33,342 nt of DNA from Christensenella sp. UBA1750. Its GTDB lineage: Bacteria > Bacillota > Clostridia > Christensenellales > UBA1750. Made by a program: the position numbers and the translations under genes. The notes under the pieces were generated by a model. It had not been told where the DNA came from. It did no database searches and saw only the letters and a list, made by a program, of their open reading frames with translations. The stretch spans positions 1 through 33,342 of the forward strand of contig DCHO01000024.1 of assembly GCA_002315655.1 (NCBI GenBank). Direction: 5' to 3'. Below, piece by piece: positions 25,201-33,291 of the stretch (position 1 is its first letter; each line of letters starts with the position of its first letter).

Positions 25201-26235
25201 ATGAAGCAAAGCCAGACAACCGGTATGCTGATGCTGAAAAAGGCCATGCCCGTGGACGCGCCTCTTTTGTTTTTGCTGCGCTACGAGTGCTATCTGCCGC
25301 AGTACGCCATTTACAGCATGAAAAACGACCCCTGCACGGACACCGAGGCCGACTTTACGGAGCGCATCCGCGAAGACGGCACCTACTGTATGATGCTGGG
25401 CGATATTTGCATCGGCGGCCTCTCCATGGAGCAAAGCGGCGAATATGTGACCTTGAAGGAGCTTTATGTCGCGCCGGAATACCGGCACGCAGGCGCGGCG
25501 GAGCGTGCGCTGCTTCACGCGGAAATGCTCATGCCCTCCGCAAAATACTACGCTGAGGTCATTTCCGGCGAAACCGATGCGGTTCAGCTTCTGCGCCGCA
25601 TGGGATATAAGACCCTGCCGGAATACAATCAGGTCAGCGACCGCGTGACCATGCTGAAATTGGAGAAGGACGCTTCCTCCAAGGCGACCTTGGCGTTGGA
25701 ACCCCTCTCCCGGGAGCAGCTTTCCCGTGCGGTCTCCTGGTGCAATGCGGACGATTCCCGCGAGCTCTATTGCCCCCTGTGGCAGAGCAACCGCGAAGGC
25801 GTGCTCACCATGACCGAATTTGCAAAGAATTTCTCCCTCGGCAAGCACTTTGTCGGTGCGCCGCAGCTGGATTTCGTCATCAAGGCGGTTGAGTTTGACC
25901 GCCCCATCGGCATCGTGAGCCTGACGGGGATTGACTGGGAGAATAAGACGGCCGAGGTCGATCATCTGATTTTAGACCCCAAGTGGCGGCGCGTACATCT
26001 GGGGCGGCGTGCCTTGGAGCAGCTCTGCGGCGCGGCACTGGAACAGTACGGTATCAACCAACTGAAACTGACCGTGCTGGAAGACAACAAGCCCGCCATC
26101 GCCTGCTTCCTGAAAAGCGGCTTTACCGAAAGCTCCCGCAAGCAGAACGTCATGCGCGGCGGGGACGATCAGGTGCGCACCCGCATTGTGATGAGCATCC
26201 GGCTGCAGGAGGAATCCTATGACGCTGACGCCTGA
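25201..26235 (+). CDS. Tandem GNAT acetyltransferase-like protein
   Basis: A 344-residue protein with two acetyltransferase-like domains. The N-terminal one (about 10-155) has LKELYVAPEYRHAGAAERAL, a clear motif A with HxxGxA-like spacing. The C-terminal one (about 165-340) has VDHLILDPKWRRVHLGRRALEQL and the following TVLEDNKPAIACFLKSGF. Tandem GNATs often keep only one active domain; the first here resembles the canonical acetyl-CoA loop more closely. AGAGGAG sets the ATG at 25201. The 3' end overlaps the TSUP gene by 17 bases. No substrate can be named. Confidence 0.85.
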   Translation: MKQSQTTGMLMLKKAMPVDAPLLFLLRYECYLPQYAIYSMKNDPCTDTEADFTERIREDGTYCMMLGDICIGGLSMEQSGEYVTLKELYVAPEYRHAGAAERALLHAEMLMPSAKYYAEVISGETDAVQLLRRMGYKTLPEYNQVSDRVTMLKLEKDASSKATLALEPLSREQLSRAVSWCNADDSRELYCPLWQSNREGVLTMTEFAKNFSLGKHFVGAPQLDFVIKAVEFDRPIGIVSLTGIDWENKTAEVDHLILDPKWRRVHLGRRALEQLCGAALEQYGINQLKLTVLEDNKPAIACFLKSGFTESSRKQNVMRGGDDQVRTRIVMSIRLQEESYDADA

Positions 26236-26980
26236 AACCTTTCTGATCGTTTGCCCGCTGGTCTTTCTGGCGGGCTTTATTGACTCCATCGCCGGGGGCG
26301 GCGGGCTCATTTCCCTGCCCGCGTACCTGATTTCCGGTCTCCCGGCGCATTTGGCTTCCGGCACAAACAAGATGAGCGCCATGTTCGGCACCACGCTCTC
26401 CACGGCAAAATATGCCAAGGAGAAAAAGGTGAACTGGCGTGCCGCCGTTCCCGCCGTCTGCGGGGCGCTGCCCGGTGCCGCCATCGGCGCAAGATTGCAG
26501 CTGCTCGTTCCCGAGCGCATCATCTATATCTTTATGATGTGCATGATTCCCGTGGTTGCCGTCGTCACCCTGCTGCGCAAGGACAAGATGGAGGAAGACC
26601 TGCCGGAAAAGAAGATCAACCTGTTTGTCAGTACCTTAATCGGCCTTGTCATCGGCATTTATGACGGCTTTTTCGGCCCCGGCACGGGCACTTTCTTAAT
26701 GATGGCCTTCTCCATGTTCTGCGGCCTCACCCTCGTCATGGCCTCCGGCTCCGCCAAGGTCGTAAACCTCGCCAGCAATCTGGCCTCCATGGTCACGTTC
26801 CTCTTTGCGGGCAACATTCTCTATCTCCTTGCCCTGCCCGCCGCCGCCTGCTCCATGCTGGGCAACTATTTGGGTGCGCGTCTTGCTGTGAAAAAGGGCG
26901 CAAAGGCCATCCGTCCCATGTTCTATGTGGTGCTCACCCTGCTCATGCTCACGGTGCTCTACCGCTTCCTGTTCAAATGA
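26219..26980 (+). CDS. TSUP family (TauE/SafE) membrane transporter
   Basis: A 253-residue integral membrane protein with about seven to eight hydrophobic segments. The two pseudo-symmetric family motifs are present: FLAGFIDSIAGGGGLISLPA near residues 15-35 and GIYDGFFGPGTGTFLMMAF near 141-159. TSUP proteins move sulfite, sulfonates or similar organic anions. AGGAGGA precedes the ATG, which lies inside the end of the tandem GNAT gene. Last gene of the lysC operon and followed by a strong terminator. The actual substrate is unknown. Confidence 0.93.
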   Translation: MTLTPETFLIVCPLVFLAGFIDSIAGGGGLISLPAYLISGLPAHLASGTNKMSAMFGTTLSTAKYAKEKKVNWRAAVPAVCGALPGAAIGARLQLLVPERIIYIFMMCMIPVVAVVTLLRKDKMEEDLPEKKINLFVSTLIGLVIGIYDGFFGPGTGTFLMMAFSMFCGLTLVMASGSAKVVNLASNLASMVTFLFAGNILYLLALPAAACSMLGNYLGARLAVKKGAKAIRPMFYVVLTLLMLTVLYRFLFK

Positions 26981-26989
26981 GTGATATTT

Positions 26990-27020
26990 CCCTTCCTGCT
27001 ATTTGGCGGGAAGGGTTTTT
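26990..27020 (+). terminator. Terminator of the lysC-TSUP operon
   Basis: CCCTTCCTGC (26990-26999) pairs with GCGGGAAGGG (27006-27015, one G-T pair), followed by TTTTT. Confidence 0.85.
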
Positions 27021-27054
27021 GCTTATAGAACCACTATACATTTGAGCTCTGTTA

Positions 27055-27063
27055 TGCTATACT
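27055..27063 (+). promoter_or_regulatory. Extended -10 promoter of the second Gfo/Idh/MocA gene
   Basis: TGCTATACT lies 37 bases upstream of the TTG start at 27100 and is identical to the box at 22388-22396. No well-spaced -35 is visible. Confidence 0.55.
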
Positions 27064-27099
27064 GAAATCAGCACAAAAATCTGAAAGGATGTGTTTTCT

Positions 27100-28200
27100 T
27101 TGGATAAGATCAGAATCGGCATCATCGGTACCGGCGGCATTGCCCACAACCATATGCGCTCCTACCTCCAGATGGAGGATGTGGAGATCATCGGCGCGTC
27201 CGACATCATCCCCGGCAAGGCCAGAGCCTTCTTGGATGAGTTCGACCTGAAAGACGTTCCCGCTTTCGAGAACAACGACGAGCTGCTGGCGTTGAAGCCC
27301 GACGGCGTTTCCGTCTGCACCTACAACACCACCCACGACGTCTGCGCCATCGCCGCCATGAAGGCCGGTGCCAATGTCCTGTGCGAAAAGCCCATGTCCG
27401 TGACGCTGGATCAGGCCGTTGCCATGGCCAAGACCCAGAAGGAGACCGGCAAAATCTTAACCATCGGCTTCCAGCCCCGCTACGGCGAGAACATGAAGAT
27501 GATCAAGTCTCTGGTGCGCTCCGGCGAGCTGGGACACATCTATTACATCCAGACCGGCGGCGGCCGTCGTCGCGGCATCCCCGGCAGAACCTTCGTGCAG
27601 AAGGACTTGGCCGGCGTTGGCTGCCTGGCGGACATCGGCTGCTACGGCCTTGACATGGCACTGAACGCCGTGGGCTACCGCAAGCCCGTCACCGTTTCCG
27701 CCTACGCTTCCGATTATTTCGGAAAGAACCCCAAGTATTACGACCCCATCAAGGGCGGCGGCGAGTTCTCCGTGGACGACTTCACCTGCGCTCTGATTCG
27801 CTTTGAAGACGGTCTGGTGATGGACTTCCGTATGTCCTGGGCCATGCACATGGACACCATGGGCGATACCCTGTTCTTGGGCACCGAGGGCGGTCTCAAG
27901 GTCAAGTCTCCCCACCCCGAGGTCAACTGGGGCGGCGCGTGGGACGGCGGCGTCGGTGACGTGTATATGTACCGCGACATTGACGGCAACCAGGTCGAGG
28001 TCAAGATTCCCAAGAAGAACGAGGACGACAAGCGCGGCTTCTTCTTCCTCAAGTGCCGCGACTTCGTGGACGCCATCAAGACGAACGGCCCCTCGCCCAT
28101 TCCGTGGCAGGAAATCCTCTACAACCAGGCCATCATCGACGGCATCATCCGTTCCTCCGCTGCCAAGCATGAGGTGGATGTTGTGATCCCCGAAATATAA
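27100..28200 (+). CDS. Gfo/Idh/MocA family oxidoreductase
   Basis: A 366-residue dehydrogenase of the same family as the gene at 2156-3307 but clearly different in sequence. It has IGIIGTGGIAHNH at the N-terminus, NTTHD near residue 72, CEKPMS with the family Lys, and LADIGCYGLDMAL, where the usual His before the DxxxH helix is replaced. Long Trp/Gly segments near 265-290 shape the C-terminal sheet. I start it at TTG 27100, because AAAGGA is ten bases upstream; the GTG at 27091 lies only two bases after that site. A likely role is sugar or inositol oxidation. Single-gene unit with its own promoter and terminator. Confidence 0.92.
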   Translation: MDKIRIGIIGTGGIAHNHMRSYLQMEDVEIIGASDIIPGKARAFLDEFDLKDVPAFENNDELLALKPDGVSVCTYNTTHDVCAIAAMKAGANVLCEKPMSVTLDQAVAMAKTQKETGKILTIGFQPRYGENMKMIKSLVRSGELGHIYYIQTGGGRRRGIPGRTFVQKDLAGVGCLADIGCYGLDMALNAVGYRKPVTVSAYASDYFGKNPKYYDPIKGGGEFSVDDFTCALIRFEDGLVMDFRMSWAMHMDTMGDTLFLGTEGGLKVKSPHPEVNWGGAWDGGVGDVYMYRDIDGNQVEVKIPKKNEDDKRGFFFLKCRDFVDAIKTNGPSPIPWQEILYNQAIIDGIIRSSAAKHEVDVVIPEI

Positions 28201-28214
28201 AACCACAAAGACAG

Positions 28215-28255
28215 AGCCCTGTTCTTTCCAATAATCGGAAGGAACAGGGCTTTTT
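28215..28255. terminator. Terminator between convergent genes
   Basis: AGCCCTGTTC (28215-28224) pairs with GAACAGGGCT (28242-28251), followed by TTTTT on the plus strand. An inner TTCC/GGAA adds pairs. The minus-strand Nudix gene ends at 28255 and its transcript would enter the same stem. Confidence 0.8.
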
Positions 28256-28710
28256 CAGTGGATTTCAAATTGTCCGTTGGAATCCGGCGGATAATACAGC
28301 TCTGTCAGGGAATCGTCAAGGAACAGCGCAAGCATCTGTTCAAATCCGTGCGCCAAAGGGGCGGCTTTCAGCTCACCCATGGTCATCCAGCGGATTTCGC
28401 CCTCCTCGGAGGAACGAAGCTCGCCGGAAAACCGATGCGCTTTGTAGAGAAACACGAGTGTGTGATTGCCCTGCGTGTCACAATAGTGCTTCACCCCACA
28501 CAGAATGGGTTGCTCGATGGTTAGCCCGGTTTCCTCATAAACCTCGCGGATTACGGCGGCAGTCAGGCTTTCGCCCTTTTCTACATGGCCGCCGGGGAAG
28601 ACCACCCCCGGCCAATGCCTGTCCACACGGTTTTCAGTGAGAAAACGGCCTTGTGTATCCGTCACCATGCACATATTGGCCAAAATGGTCGGCTCAGGGT
28701 TGTGCGTCAT
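28255..28710 (-). CDS. Nudix hydrolase, MutT-like
   Basis: A 151-residue hydrolase. The Nudix box GX5EX7REUXEEXGU is complete: Gly41, Glu47, Arg55-Glu56, Glu59-Glu60 and Gly62. It is preceded by WPGVVFPGGHVEKGES. Such enzymes split nucleoside diphosphates linked to another group, for example damaged dNTPs. The N-terminus ANMCMVTD is typical of the 8-oxo-dGTP diphosphatase-like group. It starts ten bases after the azlD stop and is the last of five minus-strand genes. The substrate cannot be fixed from sequence. Confidence 0.92.
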   Translation of the reverse strand: MTHNPEPTILANMCMVTDTQGRFLTENRVDRHWPGVVFPGGHVEKGESLTAAVIREVYEETGLTIEQPILCGVKHYCDTQGNHTLVFLYKAHRFSGELRSSEEGEIRWMTMGELKAAPLAHGFEQMLALFLDDSLTELYYPPDSNGQFEIH

Positions 28711-28720
28711 AGAAAACTCC

Positions 28721-29044
28721 TTATAGAATAAGAACTAAAATGCGCTCGCAGAGGAATACCGCGCCCACGGAGGTGATGGCGACGGGCAGCAGGGAGAAGC
28801 CCTTCCAGCCTAAGAACAGCGATGTACCGATGCCCACCAGCGCGGAGATCAGGGAGGCAGTGGAGTACAGTGCCTCGGGGAAGGTCATGGTGGAGAGGAC
28901 GACGTAGGGGACATAGTAGAGGAAGGACTTGATGTAGGTGTTCGTGATGCGCTTTTTGAGCAGCACCATGGGCAGCATACGGGTCAAATAGGTGACAACC
29001 GCCATGACCGCGATGGCGGCGATGATGCGTCCGTAGTTAATCAT
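28721..29044 (-). CDS. azlD: AzlD-like branched-chain amino acid transport subunit
   Basis: A 107-residue membrane protein with three to four hydrophobic segments and the family pattern VTYLTRMLPMVLL near the N-terminus, then YYVPYVVLSTMTFPE. AzlD is the small partner of AzlC in export of branched-chain amino acids and analogues. The start at 29044 is chosen because AGGTGAAGG lies upstream and the gene then overlaps azlC by eight bases. A longer in-frame start is possible. Partner gene directly upstream. Confidence 0.92.
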   Translation of the reverse strand: MINYGRIIAAIAVMAVVTYLTRMLPMVLLKKRITNTYIKSFLYYVPYVVLSTMTFPEALYSTASLISALVGIGTSLFLGWKGFSLLPVAITSVGAVFLCERILVLIL

Positions 29045-29777
29045 GCCCTTCACCTGCCTTTTCAATAGCTTCTTCCTTGATTTCTTCCTTGACCGGGAAT
29101 TTCCACGCCATAAAGCCCGCCACGAGGAAGGTCGAAATGATGATGACCCAGCCGCGGGAGAGCATTTTAAGCACCGGCGTATAGTAGAACAGGCAGGAGA
29201 CGGCTACGGCTAAAAGCACCGTCAACAGCACCTTGCGGGACTTGCGCGCCGGGGGCAGGATGATGGCAATGAACATTCCGTAAATGGCCATGTTGAGGGC
29301 GGAGCGCAGCATTTCCGGCAGAAGGGAAGTGACCGTCGCACCCAAGCCCGTGCCCAGCGCCCAGCCGATGTAGGCGACTAAAATCATGCCGCTCATGTAG
29401 GGCGTTGTGATGGCAAAATCCTGCGTCATGCACATGGCAAAAATCTCGTCCGTGTTGCCGAAGGACACCAGCGCCCGCTGCAAAGTGGGCATTTTTTCGT
29501 CCACCTTTTGCGACAGCGACAGAGACATGAGCGTGTAGCGCAGGTTGATGATTAAGGTGGTCATGCCGATCTCAAACAGCCCGCCGCCGGACACGATGAG
29601 GGAAAGCCCCGCGAACTGCCCTGCGGAGGTCAGGTTGGTCATGGACATGAGAACGCCCGCCCACACCGGCAGCCCGAACTCGGTGCACATCACGCCGAAA
29701 ACAAAGGACACCGAAATGTAGCCCAGACAGATGGGCAAGCCGTCCTTCATGCCATGCAGAAAAGGTTTGTCTTTCAA
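29037..29777 (-). CDS. azlC: AzlC family branched-chain amino acid exporter subunit
   Basis: A 246-residue membrane protein with about five to six hydrophobic segments. It has the family start GMKDGLPICLGYISVSFVFGV, and TNLTSAGQFAGL and TDEIFAMC in the middle. With AzlD it forms an exporter of branched-chain amino acids. Of two TTG starts six bases apart, I take 29777, because AGGAG is nine bases upstream of it and only three upstream of the other. The C-terminal tail is charged (Lys/Glu) and cytoplasmic. The upstream gene is chorismate mutase, 20 bases away. Confidence 0.92.
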   Translation of the reverse strand: MKDKPFLHGMKDGLPICLGYISVSFVFGVMCTEFGLPVWAGVLMSMTNLTSAGQFAGLSLIVSGGGLFEIGMTTLIINLRYTLMSLSLSQKVDEKMPTLQRALVSFGNTDEIFAMCMTQDFAITTPYMSGMILVAYIGWALGTGLGATVTSLLPEMLRSALNMAIYGMFIAIILPPARKSRKVLLTVLLAVAVSCLFYYTPVLKMLSRGWVIIISTFLVAGFMAWKFPVKEEIKEEAIEKAGEGHD

Positions 29778-29797
29778 AATCAAAATCTCCTGAAGAA

Positions 29798-30070
29798 TTA
29801 TTTGGAAAGGATTTCCCTTTGATAATCCTTTGAAATGTCCATCATGCTGTGCAGAAAAGCCTGATAATAGGGAATCAGCGCTTTGTTTTGCAAAAGTGCG
29901 CAGTTCTTTTCGATCACCTGCTGTTCTCTGCCCGCGTCGAAAATGGGAAGATTGTTTTTCAATTTGTATTCCGCGACCACGTTCACGGCTTCCATGCGCT
30001 TCTCAAAGAGCGCCGCCATGTCCCTGTCCACGGAATTGATGATTTCTCTTGCCTGTTCAAGCTCGGTCAT
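29798..30070 (-). CDS. Chorismate mutase, AroQ class, monofunctional
   Basis: A 90-residue all-helical protein matching the E. coli chorismate mutase domain. Arg8, Arg25, Lys36, Asp45, Arg48 and Glu49 line up with the active-site residues (LEKRMEAV-type helix, KLKNNLPIFDAGREQ). It turns chorismate into prephenate, the branch point to phenylalanine and tyrosine. It is stand-alone, without a prephenate dehydratase domain. AAGGAG lies seven bases before the ATG. It starts nine bases after the sirtuin stop. Confidence 0.93.
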   Translation of the reverse strand: MTELEQAREIINSVDRDMAALFEKRMEAVNVVAEYKLKNNLPIFDAGREQQVIEKNCALLQNKALIPYYQAFLHSMMDISKDYQREILSK

Positions 30071-30079
30071 GTTGTCTCC

Positions 30080-30790
30080 TTAAAGCACGATGCTGCCCAG
30101 CACCTGCCCGATGGGCTCATGCAGGGAGAGGGTTGCTTTGCTGTCGTAAGGGGTCGGGTCGCGGTTGATCTGCACAATGGCATCGCCTGAAAAGTATTGC
30201 AGTAAGCCCGCCGCCGGGTAAACCGCTAAGGAGGTGCCGCCGATGATGAGCAGATCGCTGTTTGCAATGCGCCGAACCGCGCCTTCCACCACATCTTCAT
30301 CCAGTGGTTCTTCGTAGAGCACCACATCCGGCTTGATGATGCCGCCGCATTCGCAGCGCGGGACTCCGGAAGAATGCAGCATATATTCCGCGTCATAGAA
30401 TTTGCGGCACTTGACGCAATAGTTCCGGTGCACCGAGCCGTGCAGCTCAAAGACCGCCCTACTACCCGCCATCTGGTGCAGACCGTCAATGTTCTGCGTG
30501 ACCACAGCCGTAAGGATGCCCTTGCGCTCCATTTCGGATAGTTTCAGGTGCGCCGCGTTGGGCTTTGCGGTCAGGCACAGCATTTTGTCCCGGTAGAAGC
30601 GGTAAAATTCCTCCGGGTGATGCTTCCAGAAGGTGTGGGAGAGGATGGTTTCCGGCGGATAGTCGTAGGTCTGGTTGTAAAGCCCGTCCGTGGAGCGGAA
30701 ATCCGGGATGCCGCTCTCGGTGGAGACTCCCGCGCCACCGAAAAAGACGATGCGGTGATGATTTGATATGAGTTCCTGTAATGTGGGCAT
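30080..30790 (-). CDS. Sirtuin, NAD-dependent protein deacylase
   Basis: A 236-residue Sir2 protein. It has GAGVSTESGIPDFR (19-32), QNID (99-102), the catalytic His118 in ELHGS, and a zinc site with Cys125/Cys128 and Cys146/Cys148 (CxC instead of CxxC). It removes acyl groups from lysines using NAD. The ATG at 30790 has AGGAG upstream; the longer ORF runs back into the repeat at 30812-30922 and is not credible. First gene of a tight five-gene minus-strand unit: sirtuin, chorismate mutase, azlC, azlD, nudix. The promoter is not clear in the repeat-rich sequence upstream. Confidence 0.95.
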   Translation of the reverse strand: MPTLQELISNHHRIVFFGGAGVSTESGIPDFRSTDGLYNQTYDYPPETILSHTFWKHHPEEFYRFYRDKMLCLTAKPNAAHLKLSEMERKGILTAVVTQNIDGLHQMAGSRAVFELHGSVHRNYCVKCRKFYDAEYMLHSSGVPRCECGGIIKPDVVLYEEPLDEDVVEGAVRRIANSDLLIIGGTSLAVYPAAGLLQYFSGDAIVQINRDPTPYDSKATLSLHEPIGQVLGSIVL

Positions 30791-30811
30791 AAACGCACTC
30801 CTGTGGTGGTG

Positions 30812-30956
30812 GGAACAGGTACGCCGCCGCTCGACGCGGCGGGGGGCGCTGCGGAAATGGCAGTGCATGGGCAAAACAGTGGTCGCGCAATGCCGGGGTG
30901 CGCCGTTCGTGCAGCAGGAACGACTGAACCGGCGTTGCAGCCGTTCTTGTTGGATT
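30812..30956 (+). repeat. Structured repeat family 2, copy D
   Basis: The blocks shared with 6744-6899 are GGAACAGGTACG (30812-30823), GGCGCTGCGGAAA (30845-30857), GTGGTCGCGC (30879-30888) and CAGGAACG (30915-30922). The hairpin 30824-30830/30836-30842 keeps the TCGAC loop with a different stem. A second hairpin lies at 30926-30946. Downstream, 30942-30956 carries, in inverted orientation, the AATCCAACARGAACG sequence that copy C has around its last block. The element fills most of the 275 bases between the sirtuin and alpha-galactosidase genes. Confidence 0.75.
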
Positions 30957-30979
30957 TTGCAGGAAGCCAAGCCGGCGCG

Positions 30980-31003
30980 ACGTGCGTTCTCGGCATAGCA
31001 CGT
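30980..31003. repeat. Short inverted repeat
   Basis: ACGTGC (30980-30985) and GCACGT (30998-31003) form a 6-bp stem between copy D and the long hairpin. Confidence 0.4.
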
Positions 31004-31018
31004 TCTAATTGGAGCGCC

Positions 31019-31047
31019 CCCGCGCGTCCGCGAAGCGGACGCGCGGG
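31019..31047. repeat. Perfect 13-bp GC-rich hairpin with GAA loop
   Basis: The arms 31019-31031 and 31035-31047 are perfectly complementary and leave a loop of only GAA. The tip reads GCGAAGC, a sequence known for making an unusually stable DNA mini-hairpin. No T-run follows on either strand, so it is not a standard terminator, although it lies 18 bases past the alpha-galactosidase stop. Confidence 0.75.
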
Positions 31048-31065
31048 AACATTTGTCTACTCACT

Positions 31066-33249
31066 TTATACGCGCTCAAAAACCATGCGGAGGGAGTCGA
31101 AGTCTTCCTTCATATCGGGAAGGTTCAATCCGGCGGTCATCAAAGCTTTGCCGTTGTAGACCTTGCCGGTGTCACGCTCGCGGTACTTGGCGTTCTCGTC
31201 CAAGCCTTTCAGGTACAGTCTCGTGGTGCAGGGGTTCGGGTCATTGAGTTTTTTGACGTAGGTGACAATGGCGGTGGACTTGTCCTCGGACACTACCATG
31301 AAGGCACATTCGTTGGAGTTTACAGGGGAAATCAGGCGATATTGCAGTCCGTCAATGACGAGGTGCGCATACTTTTTGTATTCCTTGACCTGTTCGATCA
31401 CAGCGGCCTTGTCTTCCTCGGAGAGCTTGCTCATGTCCAGCTCATAACCGAAGCTGCCCTGCATGGCTACGTTGGCGCGGGTCTTCATGGGGGTTACGCG
31501 GTGCACCTGATGATTCGGCACGGCGGAAACGTGGCAGGTCATCACGGACGGGGGATAGACGAAGGAGCAGCCGTACTGGATGTTCAGCCGCTGGATGGCG
31601 TCGCTGTCGTCGGAGGTCCAGTTCTGGGGCATATAGTGCATGATGCCCGCGTCAAAGCGTCCGCCGCCGCCGGAGCAGGACTCGAACAGCACATCAGGGA
31701 AGGCGGAGGTGATGCGCTCCATGACGGAATATACGCCCAAAATGTAGCGGTGGAACAGCTCGCCCAGCCGTTCGTTGGGCAGCAGCGCAGAGCCGATTTC
31801 GGCCATGTTGCGGTTCATGTCCCACTTGACATAGCGTATGTTGGCGGAGGAGAGCACCTTGGAAACGGTCTCCACCACATGATCCTGCACATCCTTGCGG
31901 GACATATCCAAGATGAGCTGATGCCGTGCCAAAGAAGGATTGCGCTTCTTCTGATGCAGGCACCAGTCGGGATGTGCGCGGTAAAGGTCGGAATCGGGGG
32001 AGATCATTTCGGGTTCGAACCACAGACCGAAATCAAGACCTAACTTGTTGATGTCGTCCACCAGTTCTTTCATGGTGCAGCCGAGCTTTTTCTCGTTGAC
32101 CACCCAATCACCCAGAGAGCAGGTGTCGTCGTCGCGCTTGCCGAACCAGCCATCGTCCAGCACAAAGAGGTCAATGCCCAATTTCGCGGCGGCAGAGGCC
32201 ATGGAGAGGATCTTTTTCGCGTCAAAGTCGAAGTACACGCCCTCCCAGGAATTGAGCAGCACAGGATGGGGAATGTCGCGGTACTTGCCGCGGATCAGGT
32301 TGTGCTGGTAGAGCTTCTGATAGGTGCGGGACATTTCACCCAGACCGTTTTCGGAATAAACGAGAATGGCTTCGGGGGTAGTGAAGGATTCACCGGGATT
32401 GAGCTTCCAGGCAAAGCCACGCTCGTTGATACCCAAGTTTACGCGCAGGGTGTCAAAGGCGTCCAGCTCGGTCTCCACCATGAAGTTGGAGGAATAGATG
32501 AGGTTCATGCCATAAACCTCGCCGGAATCCTCCCCGGCGTCCTTCTTTGCGATGACGGCAAAGGGATTGGCGATGTGGGAGGAGGAACCGCGGAAGGAGG
32601 AAATGACCTGGGTGGTGTGGGAGATGGGGCTACGCTCCACGTTGAACTCCCGCGCCCATGCGCCGTGCAGGTGAATGAGGTCATAGTCCTTGCCATGGAA
32701 TTGGAGAGTAGAGGTCATGGCCTTTTCCAGAATTTCCGCCTGCTTGCCCTCGTTGCGAATGACGGTGAAGCGGGAAATGGCGTTGGAGAAGGCAAAAACG
32801 GTGTAGTACAGGTCAACATAAAGGTCTTTGACAGCATCCTTCAGGGTGATGCAGAGGGTTTGCGCTTCCTGCCCTTCGTTGAGATAGACACAGGGAAGTC
32901 CCGGCAGCTTGGGCTTGCCGGAGGACAGTGTGTAGGAATCGTAGCGCAGGTCGGTCACATTGTCGCCGTCCTCGTCCACGGTGGTGACGGAGCAGGGTCG
33001 CAGGTCGGCGGTGCCGGAGCCGGAGTATTCCAACGCCATGCTGTCGGCGGAATAGTCGCTGCCGGGCTGGATCGCCCAGAAGGACACGCGGGAGTGGGGT
33101 GTGCCCAAGTAGGTGAGGTCGGCTTCATTGAGCTTTGCTCCGTAATAGAGGTGCAGAAGATGCCCGTCGTCCATTACGGACATGATATAGCTGGTGTTGC
33201 CGGTGTCCAGCTTGAAGATGTTTTCCTTTTCAAAAACCTGAATGGACAT
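31066..33249 (-). CDS. Alpha-galactosidase, GH36
   Basis: A 727-residue glycoside hydrolase that removes alpha-1,6-linked galactose from raffinose-type sugars and galactomannan fragments. The N-terminal beta-sandwich is followed by the TIM barrel with FVLDDGWFGKRDDD, YVKWDMNRN (nucleophile Asp477), SCSGGGGRFDAG and NWTSDDSDA (acid/base Asp547). The distance of 70 residues between the two catalytic Asp is that of the Geobacillus enzyme. No signal peptide, so the substrate would be imported first. AAAGGAG lies 13 bases before the ATG. Transcribed alone as far as the window shows. Confidence 0.96.
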   Translation of the reverse strand: MSIQVFEKENIFKLDTGNTSYIMSVMDDGHLLHLYYGAKLNEADLTYLGTPHSRVSFWAIQPGSDYSADSMALEYSGSGTADLRPCSVTTVDEDGDNVTDLRYDSYTLSSGKPKLPGLPCVYLNEGQEAQTLCITLKDAVKDLYVDLYYTVFAFSNAISRFTVIRNEGKQAEILEKAMTSTLQFHGKDYDLIHLHGAWAREFNVERSPISHTTQVISSFRGSSSHIANPFAVIAKKDAGEDSGEVYGMNLIYSSNFMVETELDAFDTLRVNLGINERGFAWKLNPGESFTTPEAILVYSENGLGEMSRTYQKLYQHNLIRGKYRDIPHPVLLNSWEGVYFDFDAKKILSMASAAAKLGIDLFVLDDGWFGKRDDDTCSLGDWVVNEKKLGCTMKELVDDINKLGLDFGLWFEPEMISPDSDLYRAHPDWCLHQKKRNPSLARHQLILDMSRKDVQDHVVETVSKVLSSANIRYVKWDMNRNMAEIGSALLPNERLGELFHRYILGVYSVMERITSAFPDVLFESCSGGGGRFDAGIMHYMPQNWTSDDSDAIQRLNIQYGCSFVYPPSVMTCHVSAVPNHQVHRVTPMKTRANVAMQGSFGYELDMSKLSEEDKAAVIEQVKEYKKYAHLVIDGLQYRLISPVNSNECAFMVVSEDKSTAIVTYVKKLNDPNPCTTRLYLKGLDENAKYRERDTGKVYNGKALMTAGLNLPDMKEDFDSLRMVFERV

Positions 33250-33291
33250 AAATTAAGTTGCTCCTTTCAAAATCGAATTGACGATGTATAT

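Noticed and set aside
30791..30970. N-terminal extension of the sirtuin
   Set aside because: The extended frame crosses repeat copy D, has arginine-rich nonsense composition, and the ATG at 30790 has a good ribosome binding site.
31019..31047. Intrinsic terminator for alpha-galactosidase
   Set aside because: The stem is strong but no T-run follows it on the minus strand.
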